A stretch of 64,000 bases of DNA from Clostridiales bacterium. GTDB lineage: Bacteria > Bacillota > Clostridia > Oscillospirales > Oscillospiraceae. Positions 1 to 7,633 of this stretch are shown piece after piece. The notes below the pieces were generated by a model, which did no database searches, was not told the origin of the DNA, and saw only the letters and a program-made list of their open reading frames with translations. Each line of letters starts with the position of its first letter. Within the stretch, counting starts at the first letter, position 1. The stretch is from NCBI GenBank assembly GCA_014799475.1, contig JAAVHX010000015.1, forward strand, positions 1 through 64,000, written 5' to 3'. The translations under genes and the position numbers were made by a program.

Positions 1-160
1 CGGCATTTAAGGTGGTGGCGATCTTTCGGAACGCCATGCCGGAGGCCCGCATAGCAAAAATACGGCGGACCAGCGGTGCGGTTTCCTCATCAATGATGAA
101 ATGATGCTTGTCCAACGGGTCACGCTTATAGCCGATGGGAGGATATGTACCCATGTACTT
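1..160 (-). pseudogene. 5'-truncated large serine recombinase fragment, running off the window
   Basis: Read leftwards from about 160, the minus strand encodes GKYMGTYPPIGYKRDPLDKH and continues with an IIDEETAPLVRRIF-type segment and FRKIATTLN. This is the recombinase-domain signature just after the catalytic domain of large serine recombinases from Firmicutes mobile elements. The N-terminal resolvase domain with its catalytic serine is absent: in this frame a TAA at 218-220, the stop of the neighbouring small gene, lies only about 20 codons upstream. So this is a 5'-truncated remnant unless something unusual lies beyond the window. It marks an old mobile-element boundary next to the feo operon. 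Confidence 0.75.
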
Positions 161-217
161 CCCCAAATTGTAGATACCCTTATGCGGGGGCACCCATGCT
201 CCCGGGGATTTTTGTGT

Positions 218-388
218 TTACCTCTCTGGGTGGCAGATCCCTTTGGAGGGGCAGTCGGAACAGCCGCAGCCACAGCCGCCTCCCGCCTTTTTCTTTCGAT
301 GCCCGCTCACCAACACACCCGCCACGGCGGCGGCGATCACAGCCAGCACCAGGATATTGCCCCAGTTTTCACTCAGAAATTGAAGCAT
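218..388 (-). CDS. FeoB-associated Cys-rich membrane protein
   Basis: This 56-residue protein has one N-terminal membrane helix (about residues 11-28), a basic stop-transfer patch (RKKK) and a cysteine cluster (CGCGCSDC, then a further C). That is the layout of the small FeoB-associated Cys-rich proteins of Clostridia, thought to take the place of FeoC. The start ATG lies 3 bases after the feoB stop, so it is translated as the last gene of the feo operon. The cysteines suggest metal or redox sensing at the FeoB pore, but the function is not established. No distinct terminator was seen after it, only the recombinase remnant. Confidence 0.85.
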   Translation of the reverse strand: MLQFLSENWGNILVLAVIAAAVAGVLVSGHRKKKAGGGCGCGCSDCPSKGICHPER

Positions 389-391
389 GGC

Positions 392-2773
392 TTACACCTT
401 CCCAACCTCGGTGCTGCGGACAGCGGCGACGTCAGACAGCTTGGAAGCGGGACGGAACAGCAGGAACAGCAGCCCCGCCAGCAACGCCACAGCTACAACA
501 GTAAACAGATTAAAGGATACCACGCCGGCGATCAACCCTCCGATCTGATAGACGATCAGGGCGATCACATAGGCAAACAGGCACATATAGCCGATGGCGG
601 CCCAGGTCCACTTGGCGTTGTTCATCTCGCGCTTGATGGCGCCCATGGCGGCGAAGCAGGGAGCGCACAGCAGGTTGAATACCATAAAGGAATAGGCGGC
701 GACAGCGGTATACGCCTGGGCCACATTGACGCTCAGGTTGCCCGGATACAGCACGCCGAAGGTGGACACCACTTCCTCCTTGGCGACAAGGCCGGTGATG
801 GTGGCCACGGCGGCCTGCCAGGAGCCGAAGCCCAGGGGGGCAAAAATCCAGGCCACCAAGTTTCCGATGGCGGCGAGGATGGAATCGTTCGCATCCTCTA
901 CCATGCCAAATGCGCCGTCGGTGAAGCCGAAGCCGTTCAGGAACCACAGGATGATGGACGACAGCAGGATGACCGTGCCAGCCCGCTTGATGAAGGACCA
1001 GCCGCGCTCCCAGGTGGCCCGGAGTACGTTTGTGGCGGAGGGGGCGTGATAGGAAGGCAGCTCCATGACGAAGGGGGCGGGCTCACCGGCGAAGGCCTTG
1101 AACTTCTTCAGCATAATGCCGGAAATCACCACCGCCGCCACACCGATGAAGTAGGCGGACACCGCCACCCACACAGACTTGCCGAACAGCGCGCCCGCGA
1201 ACATGGCAATGATGGGCATTTTCGCGCCGCAGGGGATGAAGCAGGTGGTCATGATGGTCATTTTGCGGTCACGATCCTGCTCGATGGTACGGGAGGCCAT
1301 GACACCGGGCACACCGCAGCCGGTGGCCACCAGCATGGGGATGAAAGACTTGCCGCTCAGGCCGAAGCGGCGGAAAATGCGGTCCATGATGAAGGCGATA
1401 CGGGCCATGTAGCCCACATCCTCCAGGATGGCCAGCAGCAGGAACAGCACCAGCATCTGGGGCACGAAGCCCAGCACCGCGCCCACGCCGCCCACAATGC
1501 CGTCCAGCACCAGGGACTTGACCCCATCATTGCAGCCCATGGCGTCCAGCGCGCCCTCAATGAGCGCGGGGATGCCGGGCACCCACACGCCGTAGTCGGC
1601 AGGGTCAGGCTCCTCCACCGCAAGGGCCTCGTTGTAAGCGTCCTCGTTCACATCGACTACGTCGGTGTCACCCGTCTCGTCATCGTAGAAATAGACCTCG
1701 GTGTCGCCGGCTTCATAGGCCTCGATGATGGCCTCGGCCTCTTCAAACGCGCCGGAGGCGTCGTCCCAGCCGTCCACGTCGGACACAAAAGGCACCAGCC
1801 AGCCATCACCGAAGAGGCCGTCGTTGGCCCAGTCGGTGAGGGCGGTGCCGATAGACACCTTCCAGGGCCCCATAGCAATGGCATAGATCAGGAACATGAC
1901 ACAAGCGAAGATGGGCAGGGCGGCAATGCGATTGGTCACCACTTGGTCGATCTTGTCGGAGACGGTCAGCGAGTGCTTGGCCGCCTTCTTTACCACCGCC
2001 TTATGTACCACGCCGCTGATATAGGCGTAGCGCTGGTTGGTGATGATGGACTCTGCGTCGTCGTCCAACTCCTTTTCGCAGTCGACGATGTGCTCCTCGA
2101 GATGTGCCTTTAGATCGGGGCCGAAGTTCAGCTCCTCCATCACCTTCTCGTCCCGCTCAAACACCTTGATGGCGTACCAGCGCAGATAGCGGTCGCTGAC
2201 CTTGCCCTGGATAGATTCCTCGATGTGGGCGATGGCGTGCTCCACGCTGCCGGTGAACACGTGAGGCAGCTCCCCGGCCTTGTGGGCCTGGGCCAGGGCT
2301 ATGGCCTTTTCCGCGGCCTCTACCCCGCCCTCGCCCTTCAAAGCGGACATCTCCACGACCTCGCAGCCCAGAGCTTTGCCCAGTTTGGTCAGGTCGATCT
2401 TGTCGCCGTTCTTGCGCACCAGGTCGATCATGTTCACCGCCACCACCACGGGCAGGCCCAGCTCGATGAGCTGGGTGGTGAGGTACAGGTTGCGCTCGAT
2501 GTTGGTGCCGTCCACGATGTTCAGGATGGCGTCGGGCTGCTCCTTCACCAGGTAGTTCCGGGCCACCACCTCCTCCAGCGTATAAGGGGACAGGGAGTAG
2601 ATGCCGGGCAGATCCTGGATGACCACATCCTTGTGCCCCTTCAGCTTGCCCTCTTTTTTCTCTACGGTGACGCCGGGCCAGTTGCCCACATATTGATTTG
2701 AGCCGGTCAGGGCGTTGAACAGCGTGGTTTTGCCGCAGTTCGGGTTACCCGCCAGCGCGATTTTGATGTCCAT
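392..2773 (-). CDS. feoB: Ferrous iron transport protein B
   Basis: FeoB is a GTPase-coupled inner-membrane Fe2+ permease. From the chosen start the protein is 793 residues: P-loop GNPNCGKTT at 9-17, the DLPG and NMID G-protein motifs, then paired Gate regions with many membrane helices (for example VGAVLGFVPQ and GYMARIAFIMDR). The ATG at 2773 was preferred over 2800 because GGAGAGGAG sits at the right distance before it. Between the first membrane helix and the first Gate there is an Asp/Glu-rich insertion at about residues 332-395 that ordinary FeoB proteins lack. It is the third gene of an operon with two feoA genes, and a TTAGCT motif precedes it. Confidence 0.95.
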   Translation of the reverse strand: MDIKIALAGNPNCGKTTLFNALTGSNQYVGNWPGVTVEKKEGKLKGHKDVVIQDLPGIYSLSPYTLEEVVARNYLVKEQPDAILNIVDGTNIERNLYLTTQLIELGLPVVVAVNMIDLVRKNGDKIDLTKLGKALGCEVVEMSALKGEGGVEAAEKAIALAQAHKAGELPHVFTGSVEHAIAHIEESIQGKVSDRYLRWYAIKVFERDEKVMEELNFGPDLKAHLEEHIVDCEKELDDDAESIITNQRYAYISGVVHKAVVKKAAKHSLTVSDKIDQVVTNRIAALPIFACVMFLIYAIAMGPWKVSIGTALTDWANDGLFGDGWLVPFVSDVDGWDDASGAFEEAEAIIEAYEAGDTEVYFYDDETGDTDVVDVNEDAYNEALAVEEPDPADYGVWVPGIPALIEGALDAMGCNDGVKSLVLDGIVGGVGAVLGFVPQMLVLFLLLAILEDVGYMARIAFIMDRIFRRFGLSGKSFIPMLVATGCGVPGVMASRTIEQDRDRKMTIMTTCFIPCGAKMPIIAMFAGALFGKSVWVAVSAYFIGVAAVVISGIMLKKFKAFAGEPAPFVMELPSYHAPSATNVLRATWERGWSFIKRAGTVILLSSIILWFLNGFGFTDGAFGMVEDANDSILAAIGNLVAWIFAPLGFGSWQAAVATITGLVAKEEVVSTFGVLYPGNLSVNVAQAYTAVAAYSFMVFNLLCAPCFAAMGAIKREMNNAKWTWAAIGYMCLFAYVIALIVYQIGGLIAGVVSFNLFTVVAVALLAGLLFLLFRPASKLSDVAAVRSTEVGKV

Positions 2774-2803
2774 TGGTTTGTTCTCCTCTCCTTGAACCAA
2801 GGG

Positions 2804-2826
2804 ATTAGTTTTAGCTAACCCACGGT
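2804..2826 (-). promoter_or_regulatory. TTAGCT iron-operator-like motif before feoB
   Basis: Minus-strand TTGACCGTGGGTTAGCTAAA lies between feoA and feoB and repeats the TTAGCT core found in the main feo promoter. It may be a secondary operator or weak internal promoter; no good -10 is visible. Inference only. Confidence 0.3.
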
Positions 2827-2833
2827 CAAAATT

Positions 2834-3055
2834 TTATACGATTTCGATCATTTCGGCGTCGCCTTTGCGCACGGACAACTCATAGCCCCGCACGTTGAGC
2901 TCCATGGGGTCGCCCAGCGGAGCCACCTTGCGCACATAGATCTCCACGCCCTTGGTGATGCCCATGTCCATGATGCGGCGCTTCACCGCGCCCTCCCCGT
3001 GGAGCCGGGCCACGGTGACGGTCTCGCCCACCTTGGCGTCTTTCAGTGTCTTCAT
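2834..3055 (-). CDS. feoA: FeoA family protein (second copy)
   Basis: This 73-residue FeoA has the SH3-like fold signature: VGETVTVARL near the start, the RRIMDMGITKG turn and the C-terminal GYELSVRKGDAEMI strand. FeoA proteins act in the cytoplasm with FeoB in Fe2+ uptake. It follows the other feoA by 14 bases and precedes feoB, so all are on one transcript. The two FeoA copies differ clearly and are not a recent duplication. Assignment to the family is firm; the division of labour between the copies is unknown. Confidence 0.92.
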   Translation of the reverse strand: MKTLKDAKVGETVTVARLHGEGAVKRRIMDMGITKGVEIYVRKVAPLGDPMELNVRGYELSVRKGDAEMIEIV

Positions 3056-3069
3056 ATTCCCTCTCCTTC

Positions 3070-3282
3070 CTATATCATGATACGGTTTGCCATTGTCCGA
3101 TCCAGCGCGACGCGGCTCTCCTTCACCTGAACGATCAGGTTGCCTGCCATCTCGCTGACCACGGTGACCGTCTCCCCCACCACAAAGCCCAGCTCCGCCA
3201 GGTGCTGACGGATCTCGTCCTTACCGGTAATTTTGAGGATCGCGGCCTCCTCGCCAGATTTTGCCATTGTCAGCGGCATCAT
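3070..3282 (-). CDS. feoA: FeoA family protein (first copy)
   Basis: This 70-residue FeoA-like protein has the usual core IRQHLAELGFVVGETVTVV and ends VALDRTMANRIMI. It is the first gene after the iron-responsive promoter. Two adjacent ATGs (3282 and 3279) follow GGGGGAG, and the sequence does not decide between them. Clostridial feo operons often carry two FeoA genes, and both are presumed to bind FeoB. Confidence 0.9.
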   Translation of the reverse strand: MMPLTMAKSGEEAAILKITGKDEIRQHLAELGFVVGETVTVVSEMAGNLIVQVKESRVALDRTMANRIMI

Positions 3283-3299
3283 ATCGCTCCCCCTCTTTA

Positions 3300-3369
3300 G
3301 TTAGGCTTCGCTAACATTTTTATCGTGCCAAGTTTACCACAGCTAACCACGGTTGTCAATAGCTAACTT
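3300..3369 (-). promoter_or_regulatory. feo operon promoter with DtxR/IdeR-like operators
   Basis: A near-consensus promoter reads TTGACA (3354-3359), 17 bases, TAAACT (3331-3336). Three TTAGC motifs surround it: TTAGCT just upstream of the -35, TTAGCT in the spacer 20 bases on, and an inverted repeat GTTAGCGAAGCCTAAC at 3300-3315 downstream. The last resembles the TTAGG...CCTAA boxes of DtxR-family iron repressors. Iron repression is inferred from motif and context. Confidence 0.7.
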
Positions 3370-3378
3370 AAAATTTTT

Positions 3379-3408
3379 AAACAGCCGGGGCAAATGCCCC
3401 GGCTGTTT
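3379..3408 (-). terminator. Terminator of the M56 protease gene
   Basis: The perfect hairpin AAACAGCCGGGGC-aaat-GCCCCGGCTGTTT lies just past the stop at 3410 on the minus strand and is followed by an A/T-rich tract. Confidence 0.85.
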
Positions 3409-3409
3409 C

Positions 3410-6226
3410 TCATCCCTTCAAAAGCGCCTCTTTGACATTTTCCTCTGTGAAGTCCTGCCACACCGCGTCCGGCACCGCCTCCTGGCGGCGATTGGCGGCG
3501 TCATATTCCGCCTGTGATACGGCCCGGTCGCCGAGATAGTAGGTCGTATCTTCATGCCAGATCGTATATATCGACTCATATCCGTCCTCTGTGAAGCGCA
3601 GCTTGCCCCAGCCGCCCTCAAAGGCGCTGCTGGACCAGTCAAACGCGCCGTCCTCCTTCAGCGTGTAGGTGCTCAGCCAGCGGATGTAAAGCGCGTACCC
3701 CCTCACCTCGCCATCCTGCTCGTGCAGGACGACGCACCATTGTCGGTAAGTGCGGTCGAGGTTTAGAACGACCTCTTGTACGCCGTCCCCGTCCAAGTCC
3801 AGCACGGAAAAGTCTGGGATTCCGGCTTTGTCGTAGCCGGGGCCCACTTTCGCGCAAAACTCGTCCAGCGTCATCCACTCCCCGTGCTCCGGGCTGTACA
3901 GGCTCCTTTCTCCCTGAATTACCGTGAGATAGGGATTGACCTGTTGGGCCGCGGAACCCTCCATGGCCTCCTTAAAGTCCCTCAGGTTTTCCAGCAGGGA
4001 CTTAGACGGATCCCGGACAAAGAATTCGTCCAGGAACCATAGGCTGTCGTACAACCGCCGCTCTTTTTCAAAGGTATTCAACAGATCAGCGTCGGTGTTG
4101 ATGAGTTGGGTGCTGTTGGCCAGCAGTCCGTTGATCTCGTCCATGAACGCGGCGATGGCCTCTGGGTCGAAGCTCTCGTGTATCGGCGAAGCAAAATTGA
4201 GATCAAAAAACACACTGTTCTCCCGCACCACCTGTTCCTGCCCGTCCTTGGTCAGAGTGAATAGCTGATATTCATAATTGCACCGACCTTGGCCCATATA
4301 GGGATGGTAACGCAGGAGATAGTCTTTGTCGTCCAGGCTGCACAGGAACACGGCGTTGTAGCCCGCATGGATATAGCCGCCCTCATCGGCCCAGATTGTC
4401 CCCTCATCATCTTCCCACAGCTCCACCCGCTGGCCAATCCCGCCGTCCAGCTCGGTGACCCGTATCATCTCCACCTTCATGTTGCGGTTCATATCCCTGG
4501 CAAAGAGCGGGTGCTCCGCAGCCATTTTGAAGCGCATCAGGTTTTCCAGCGTGGTCTGGCTGTCGTCCCAATGGAAGCTGGGGGCGTATCCCGACAGCCA
4601 GGTCATATCCACTTGCAGCAGCTCTTGATTTCCCCGGTAATTATACCCAGTGTCCACCAGCAGGGTGCAGTCAGCCAGCAGGCCGTCCGCCTCGTCCACA
4701 AAGGCGGCCACTGCCTCCGGGTCAAAATGATCCTTTACACTGGCGAGGGAATCAGTGCAGTAGTGGTATTCCACATGGTTTTCCCGTACCGTGGTCTCCA
4801 TCCCGTTTTCCAAGGTGAACAGCCGGTAATAGGCATATGCCTGACCCTGGCCCCCATGGTTGTCAAACTCCATCAGGTAGTCTTCCCCGTCCTTGGAGTA
4901 CAGCAGGAACGAGGTCTCGCCCGCGTGGATGTTGCTTCCCCAGCCCATCCACAGCAATTCGTCCCCTTCTATAATTCCCACGCCTGTTCCGTAGGAATAG
5001 AACTCAACATCCTCGGGGGAGCACACATCGCCCACCACCACGGTTTCCGGAATGCCGTTGCGGTTCAGGTCGGGCGCGGCAGTCAGGGTTTCCGTGTTCC
5101 GCAGCTCCCAGCCGTCCCATGCGAAATCCAAATCAAGATCCGAACCGGCTGTCAGCGAGGTTGTGGGATCAGGCTCCGGCTCATCCGCCTCCTCCGGCTC
5201 CGCCGCCTGCCCGAAGGCGCACACACAGGCCAGCGCTGTCACCAGCACCGCCACGACCACCGCCCATATCACACGCTTGGGGGCCTTGGCGATGCGGCTG
5301 ATCCGCTCCTTGAGGCTCTTCTTGTCCCCCGCCATGGTGGTGGCGCACCGAAGCAGGTCAGTCGGCCGGGGCTTGGCGGTGACCAAAGTCAGCAGGGTAT
5401 TGCCATACCCGGCCCGCTCCCCGTCGCCCAGCCGCTTCAAAGCGCCCTCGTCGCAGGCCAGCTCTGCGTCCCGCTGGCTGAGTACCGCCGCCAGCCACAC
5501 CAGCGGGTCCCACCAGTGGGCCGCCAGCGCCCCGCACCGCAGGAGGCTCCAGATGTGGTCGCCCTGGCGGCAATGGGTGTACTCGTGAGCCAGCACATGG
5601 CGGAGCATATCCGGGTCAGCCGCCGCCTCGGGGGTCACATAAATGGCAGGCCGGAATATCCCGAACAGGCATGGGGACGGCAGGCCCACCGCCGCGTACA
5701 CCCGCAGAGGGCAGTCCGCGCTTTCCATTGGGATACGCTCCCGGCGCAGCTTCCAGTAAAACCGCAGATTCGACACCAAGAGGATCAGCACCGCCGCCGC
5801 TGAACCCGCCAGCCACACCCAGCCCAGCCATGCGGGGGCACGGGTTAAGTCAGGGGCCGCTGGGGGCTCCGGCGCGTCAGGCACTATGGGCGGGTTGGGA
5901 GCCTGGGGCGCGGCGGCAAAGTTCACCGTCTGGCCGCCCTGCTCACCCAGGGACAGCGCATTGTCCCCAGAGGCGTTGGACGGAACAGTGGGCACAGACG
6001 GCCAGTCAACCACGTCTTGCTCCATGGGGCTCTCGGAGAAGATCCGCGCCCCGGCCAGCGGGGAGGTAAACAGCTGCACCGGCACCAGCAGCCGCACCAA
6101 CACCACCGCCCACAGGGCGTAGCGCAGACGGGCGCTCACCCGCTTTCCCAGCGCGGCCCGAAGAGCCAATACCACTAAAATCAGAAACGCAGAGGTAAAT
6201 ATCCATTCCAACAACATGATGACCAT
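3410..6226 (-). CDS. M56 (BlaR1/MecR1-type) membrane metalloprotease with a repeated extracellular region
   Basis: This 938-residue protein is much longer than BlaR1/MecR1 (about 585-600). Membrane helices lie near 4-25, 36-52, 133-152 and 330-350. The zinc site is HEYTH at 214-218 with the downstream DAELACDE glutamate at 255, as in peptidase family M56, which cleaves the partner BlaI repressor on signal. In place of a penicillin-binding sensor, the extracellular part holds two similar blocks of about 190 residues starting near DLNRNG (386) and DMNRN (578), and a third EF-hand-like DLDGDG near 810. It follows the BlaI-like gene by one base, with GGAGGGG before the start at 6226. The ligand is unknown. 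Confidence 0.85.
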   Translation of the reverse strand: MVIMLLEWIFTSAFLILVVLALRAALGKRVSARLRYALWAVVLVRLLVPVQLFTSPLAGARIFSESPMEQDVVDWPSVPTVPSNASGDNALSLGEQGGQTVNFAAAPQAPNPPIVPDAPEPPAAPDLTRAPAWLGWVWLAGSAAAVLILLVSNLRFYWKLRRERIPMESADCPLRVYAAVGLPSPCLFGIFRPAIYVTPEAAADPDMLRHVLAHEYTHCRQGDHIWSLLRCGALAAHWWDPLVWLAAVLSQRDAELACDEGALKRLGDGERAGYGNTLLTLVTAKPRPTDLLRCATTMAGDKKSLKERISRIAKAPKRVIWAVVVAVLVTALACVCAFGQAAEPEEADEPEPDPTTSLTAGSDLDLDFAWDGWELRNTETLTAAPDLNRNGIPETVVVGDVCSPEDVEFYSYGTGVGIIEGDELLWMGWGSNIHAGETSFLLYSKDGEDYLMEFDNHGGQGQAYAYYRLFTLENGMETTVRENHVEYHYCTDSLASVKDHFDPEAVAAFVDEADGLLADCTLLVDTGYNYRGNQELLQVDMTWLSGYAPSFHWDDSQTTLENLMRFKMAAEHPLFARDMNRNMKVEMIRVTELDGGIGQRVELWEDDEGTIWADEGGYIHAGYNAVFLCSLDDKDYLLRYHPYMGQGRCNYEYQLFTLTKDGQEQVVRENSVFFDLNFASPIHESFDPEAIAAFMDEINGLLANSTQLINTDADLLNTFEKERRLYDSLWFLDEFFVRDPSKSLLENLRDFKEAMEGSAAQQVNPYLTVIQGERSLYSPEHGEWMTLDEFCAKVGPGYDKAGIPDFSVLDLDGDGVQEVVLNLDRTYRQWCVVLHEQDGEVRGYALYIRWLSTYTLKEDGAFDWSSSAFEGGWGKLRFTEDGYESIYTIWHEDTTYYLGDRAVSQAEYDAANRRQEAVPDAVWQDFTEENVKEALLKG

Positions 6227-6227
6227 A

Positions 6228-6605
6228 TTATTTCCCCTCCCCGATCTGATCTAAAATGGCCCGCAGCTCGGCCACCTCGTCGGAGCTCAGCTCCTGACGC
6301 TTGGCCATGGCGCTCATCATCAGTCCCACACTGCCCTGGTATACCCGGTCTAAAAAGCTGTGGGTCTCGTCCATCATGGCCTGCTCCCGCTCCACCGCCG
6401 GAGTGTAGGATTTTCCCCGGCCCGTCTGCTCAACGCGGACCAGTCCCTTTTCCTCCATCCGGCGCAGAGTGGTGATGGTGGTGCTTTTCGCCCAGCCCAC
6501 TGACTCCTCCAGATCCGCCACCAGCTGCATGACCGTGCGGGGATGGTTCTCCCACAGGCGGTTGAGGACGTTCCACTCGCTGGCGTTCAACTTGGTATGT
6601 TCCAT
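6228..6605 (-). CDS. BlaI/MecI/CopY-family transcriptional repressor
   Basis: The 125-residue protein has the BlaI winged-helix domain at about 1-75 (NASEWNVLNRLWENHP, then STTITTLRRMEEKGLV) and a dimerisation helix at the C-terminus. Family members repress their own operon and are inactivated by proteolysis through the membrane M56 partner, here the next gene. Two TTTACATTGT operator-like sites flank its promoter, so autoregulation is likely. A beta-lactamase is not visible nearby, so a resistance role is not assured. Confidence 0.92.
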   Translation of the reverse strand: MEHTKLNASEWNVLNRLWENHPRTVMQLVADLEESVGWAKSTTITTLRRMEEKGLVRVEQTGRGKSYTPAVEREQAMMDETHSFLDRVYQGSVGLMMSAMAKRQELSSDEVAELRAILDQIGEGK

Positions 6606-6625
6606 ATAGCGCTCACCTCTGTGTT

Positions 6626-6674
6626 GGTTTACATTGTAGTCCTATCATAACATGAGTGGTTTACATTGTCAACC
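6626..6674 (-). promoter_or_regulatory. BlaI-type promoter with two operators
   Basis: The promoter is TTGACA (6667-6672), 17 bases, TATGAT (6644-6649). GGTTTACATTGT occurs twice on the plus strand, at 6626 and 6658, one over the -35 and one downstream of the -10. The TACA/TGTA core matches BlaI/MecI operators. Confidence 0.8.
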
Positions 6675-6704
6675 AAAAAGAAGTGACAGTTTGGTTACAA
6701 AAGC

Positions 6705-6732
6705 GGCCCCGCCGGCGGATGCCGGCAGGGCC
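6705..6732 (-). terminator. Terminator after the glycerophosphodiesterase gene
   Basis: The hairpin GGCCC-(C/A)-GCCGGC with a 4-base loop sits just past the stop at 6741 and is followed on the minus strand by GCTTTTG. Confidence 0.75.
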
Positions 6733-6740
6733 ATTGGTTT

Positions 6741-7568
6741 TTATGGGATAAAGTGCTCAAAAATAGGGGTCACCCCGTCCTCAGCCAGCATATCCATGGT
6801 CTCCTGGCTCCGGATCGTCCAGCCCACTTCGTGGACACCGTACAGCGCCCGCATCAGCCGAAGGCTGGGCTCCTTCCGGTCCTCCCACTTATAGGCGATA
6901 AAATCCGGTCGGGTAAAGGCGGTCGTGAGCAGATGGGTGAGCACAAACCGCACGGGCGTGGCCAGGTTCCCCACCTGGCTGCCCCGGATGAAGTTTTCGC
7001 TCAGCTGGCCGCGGAGGACCCGGGGGTATTTCTCCCTCAGCCGCAGCAGCACCGCCGGGTGAAAGGATTCCACGCAATATGTCCCGTTCCAGCCCTCCAG
7101 CGCCGACATGACCGCGTCGGTGAGGGCGGTATAGTTGCCCCGCTCCACCTTCAGCTCGATGACCAGGGGCGTTTTCCCCTCGAACAGCGCCAGCACATCC
7201 TGTAACAGCGGGATCTGTTCCTGTGTGCCCATCAGAGGGTAATCCTTCAGGTCAGCGGCGGTGAGCGCCTCGATCAGCGCTTTTTTGCCGCATACCCGGG
7301 TAAGGTCGCTGTCATGTACCACGGCCAGACTGCCATCCGCCATGAGGTGAACGTCCAGCTCCGCGCCGAAGCCGTGGTCAACGGCCCGGCGGAATGCCGC
7401 CATGGAGTTTTCCGGCACCCCCTGGTCAGCGTCGTGAAGCCCCCGGTGGGCATATTTGACCCCGTCCAGCTTCTCCCATCCGGGCTGCTTCCGCCGGGGC
7501 TTGACCAGCAGGCACCAGGCCCCCAAGCCGCCCAGGCAGCCCGCAGCCACCTTCGCGATTGTTTTCAT
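6741..7568 (-). CDS. Glycerophosphodiester phosphodiesterase
   Basis: This 275-residue GDPD-fold enzyme has the catalytic set AHRG (His41), PEN (52-54), the metal-binding ELD (70-72) and VVHD (His85). It should hydrolyse glycerophosphodiesters from phospholipids to glycerol-3-phosphate and an alcohol. A hydrophobic N-terminal segment (about 5-22) suggests membrane anchoring with an external active site. GGAG lies eight bases before the ATG. It stands as a single gene with its own terminator. Confidence 0.9.
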   Translation of the reverse strand: MKTIAKVAAGCLGGLGAWCLLVKPRRKQPGWEKLDGVKYAHRGLHDADQGVPENSMAAFRRAVDHGFGAELDVHLMADGSLAVVHDSDLTRVCGKKALIEALTAADLKDYPLMGTQEQIPLLQDVLALFEGKTPLVIELKVERGNYTALTDAVMSALEGWNGTYCVESFHPAVLLRLREKYPRVLRGQLSENFIRGSQVGNLATPVRFVLTHLLTTAFTRPDFIAYKWEDRKEPSLRLMRALYGVHEVGWTIRSQETMDMLAEDGVTPIFEHFIP

Positions 7569-7633
7569 ATGCGCTTCTCCTCATATCATAAGTTTCAAGA
7601 CCAGTGTTACCGGGTCAAGCAAAATCATAACGA

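Noticed and set aside
7-273. An 88-residue minus-strand frame at the left edge
   Set aside because: It is in a different frame from the recombinase and Cys-rich protein signatures, so it is a shadow.
101-2113. A 670-residue open frame on the plus strand over feoB
   Set aside because: It is antisense to a clear FeoB and rich in His/Gly/Gln from reversed GC-rich codons; no family is recognisable.
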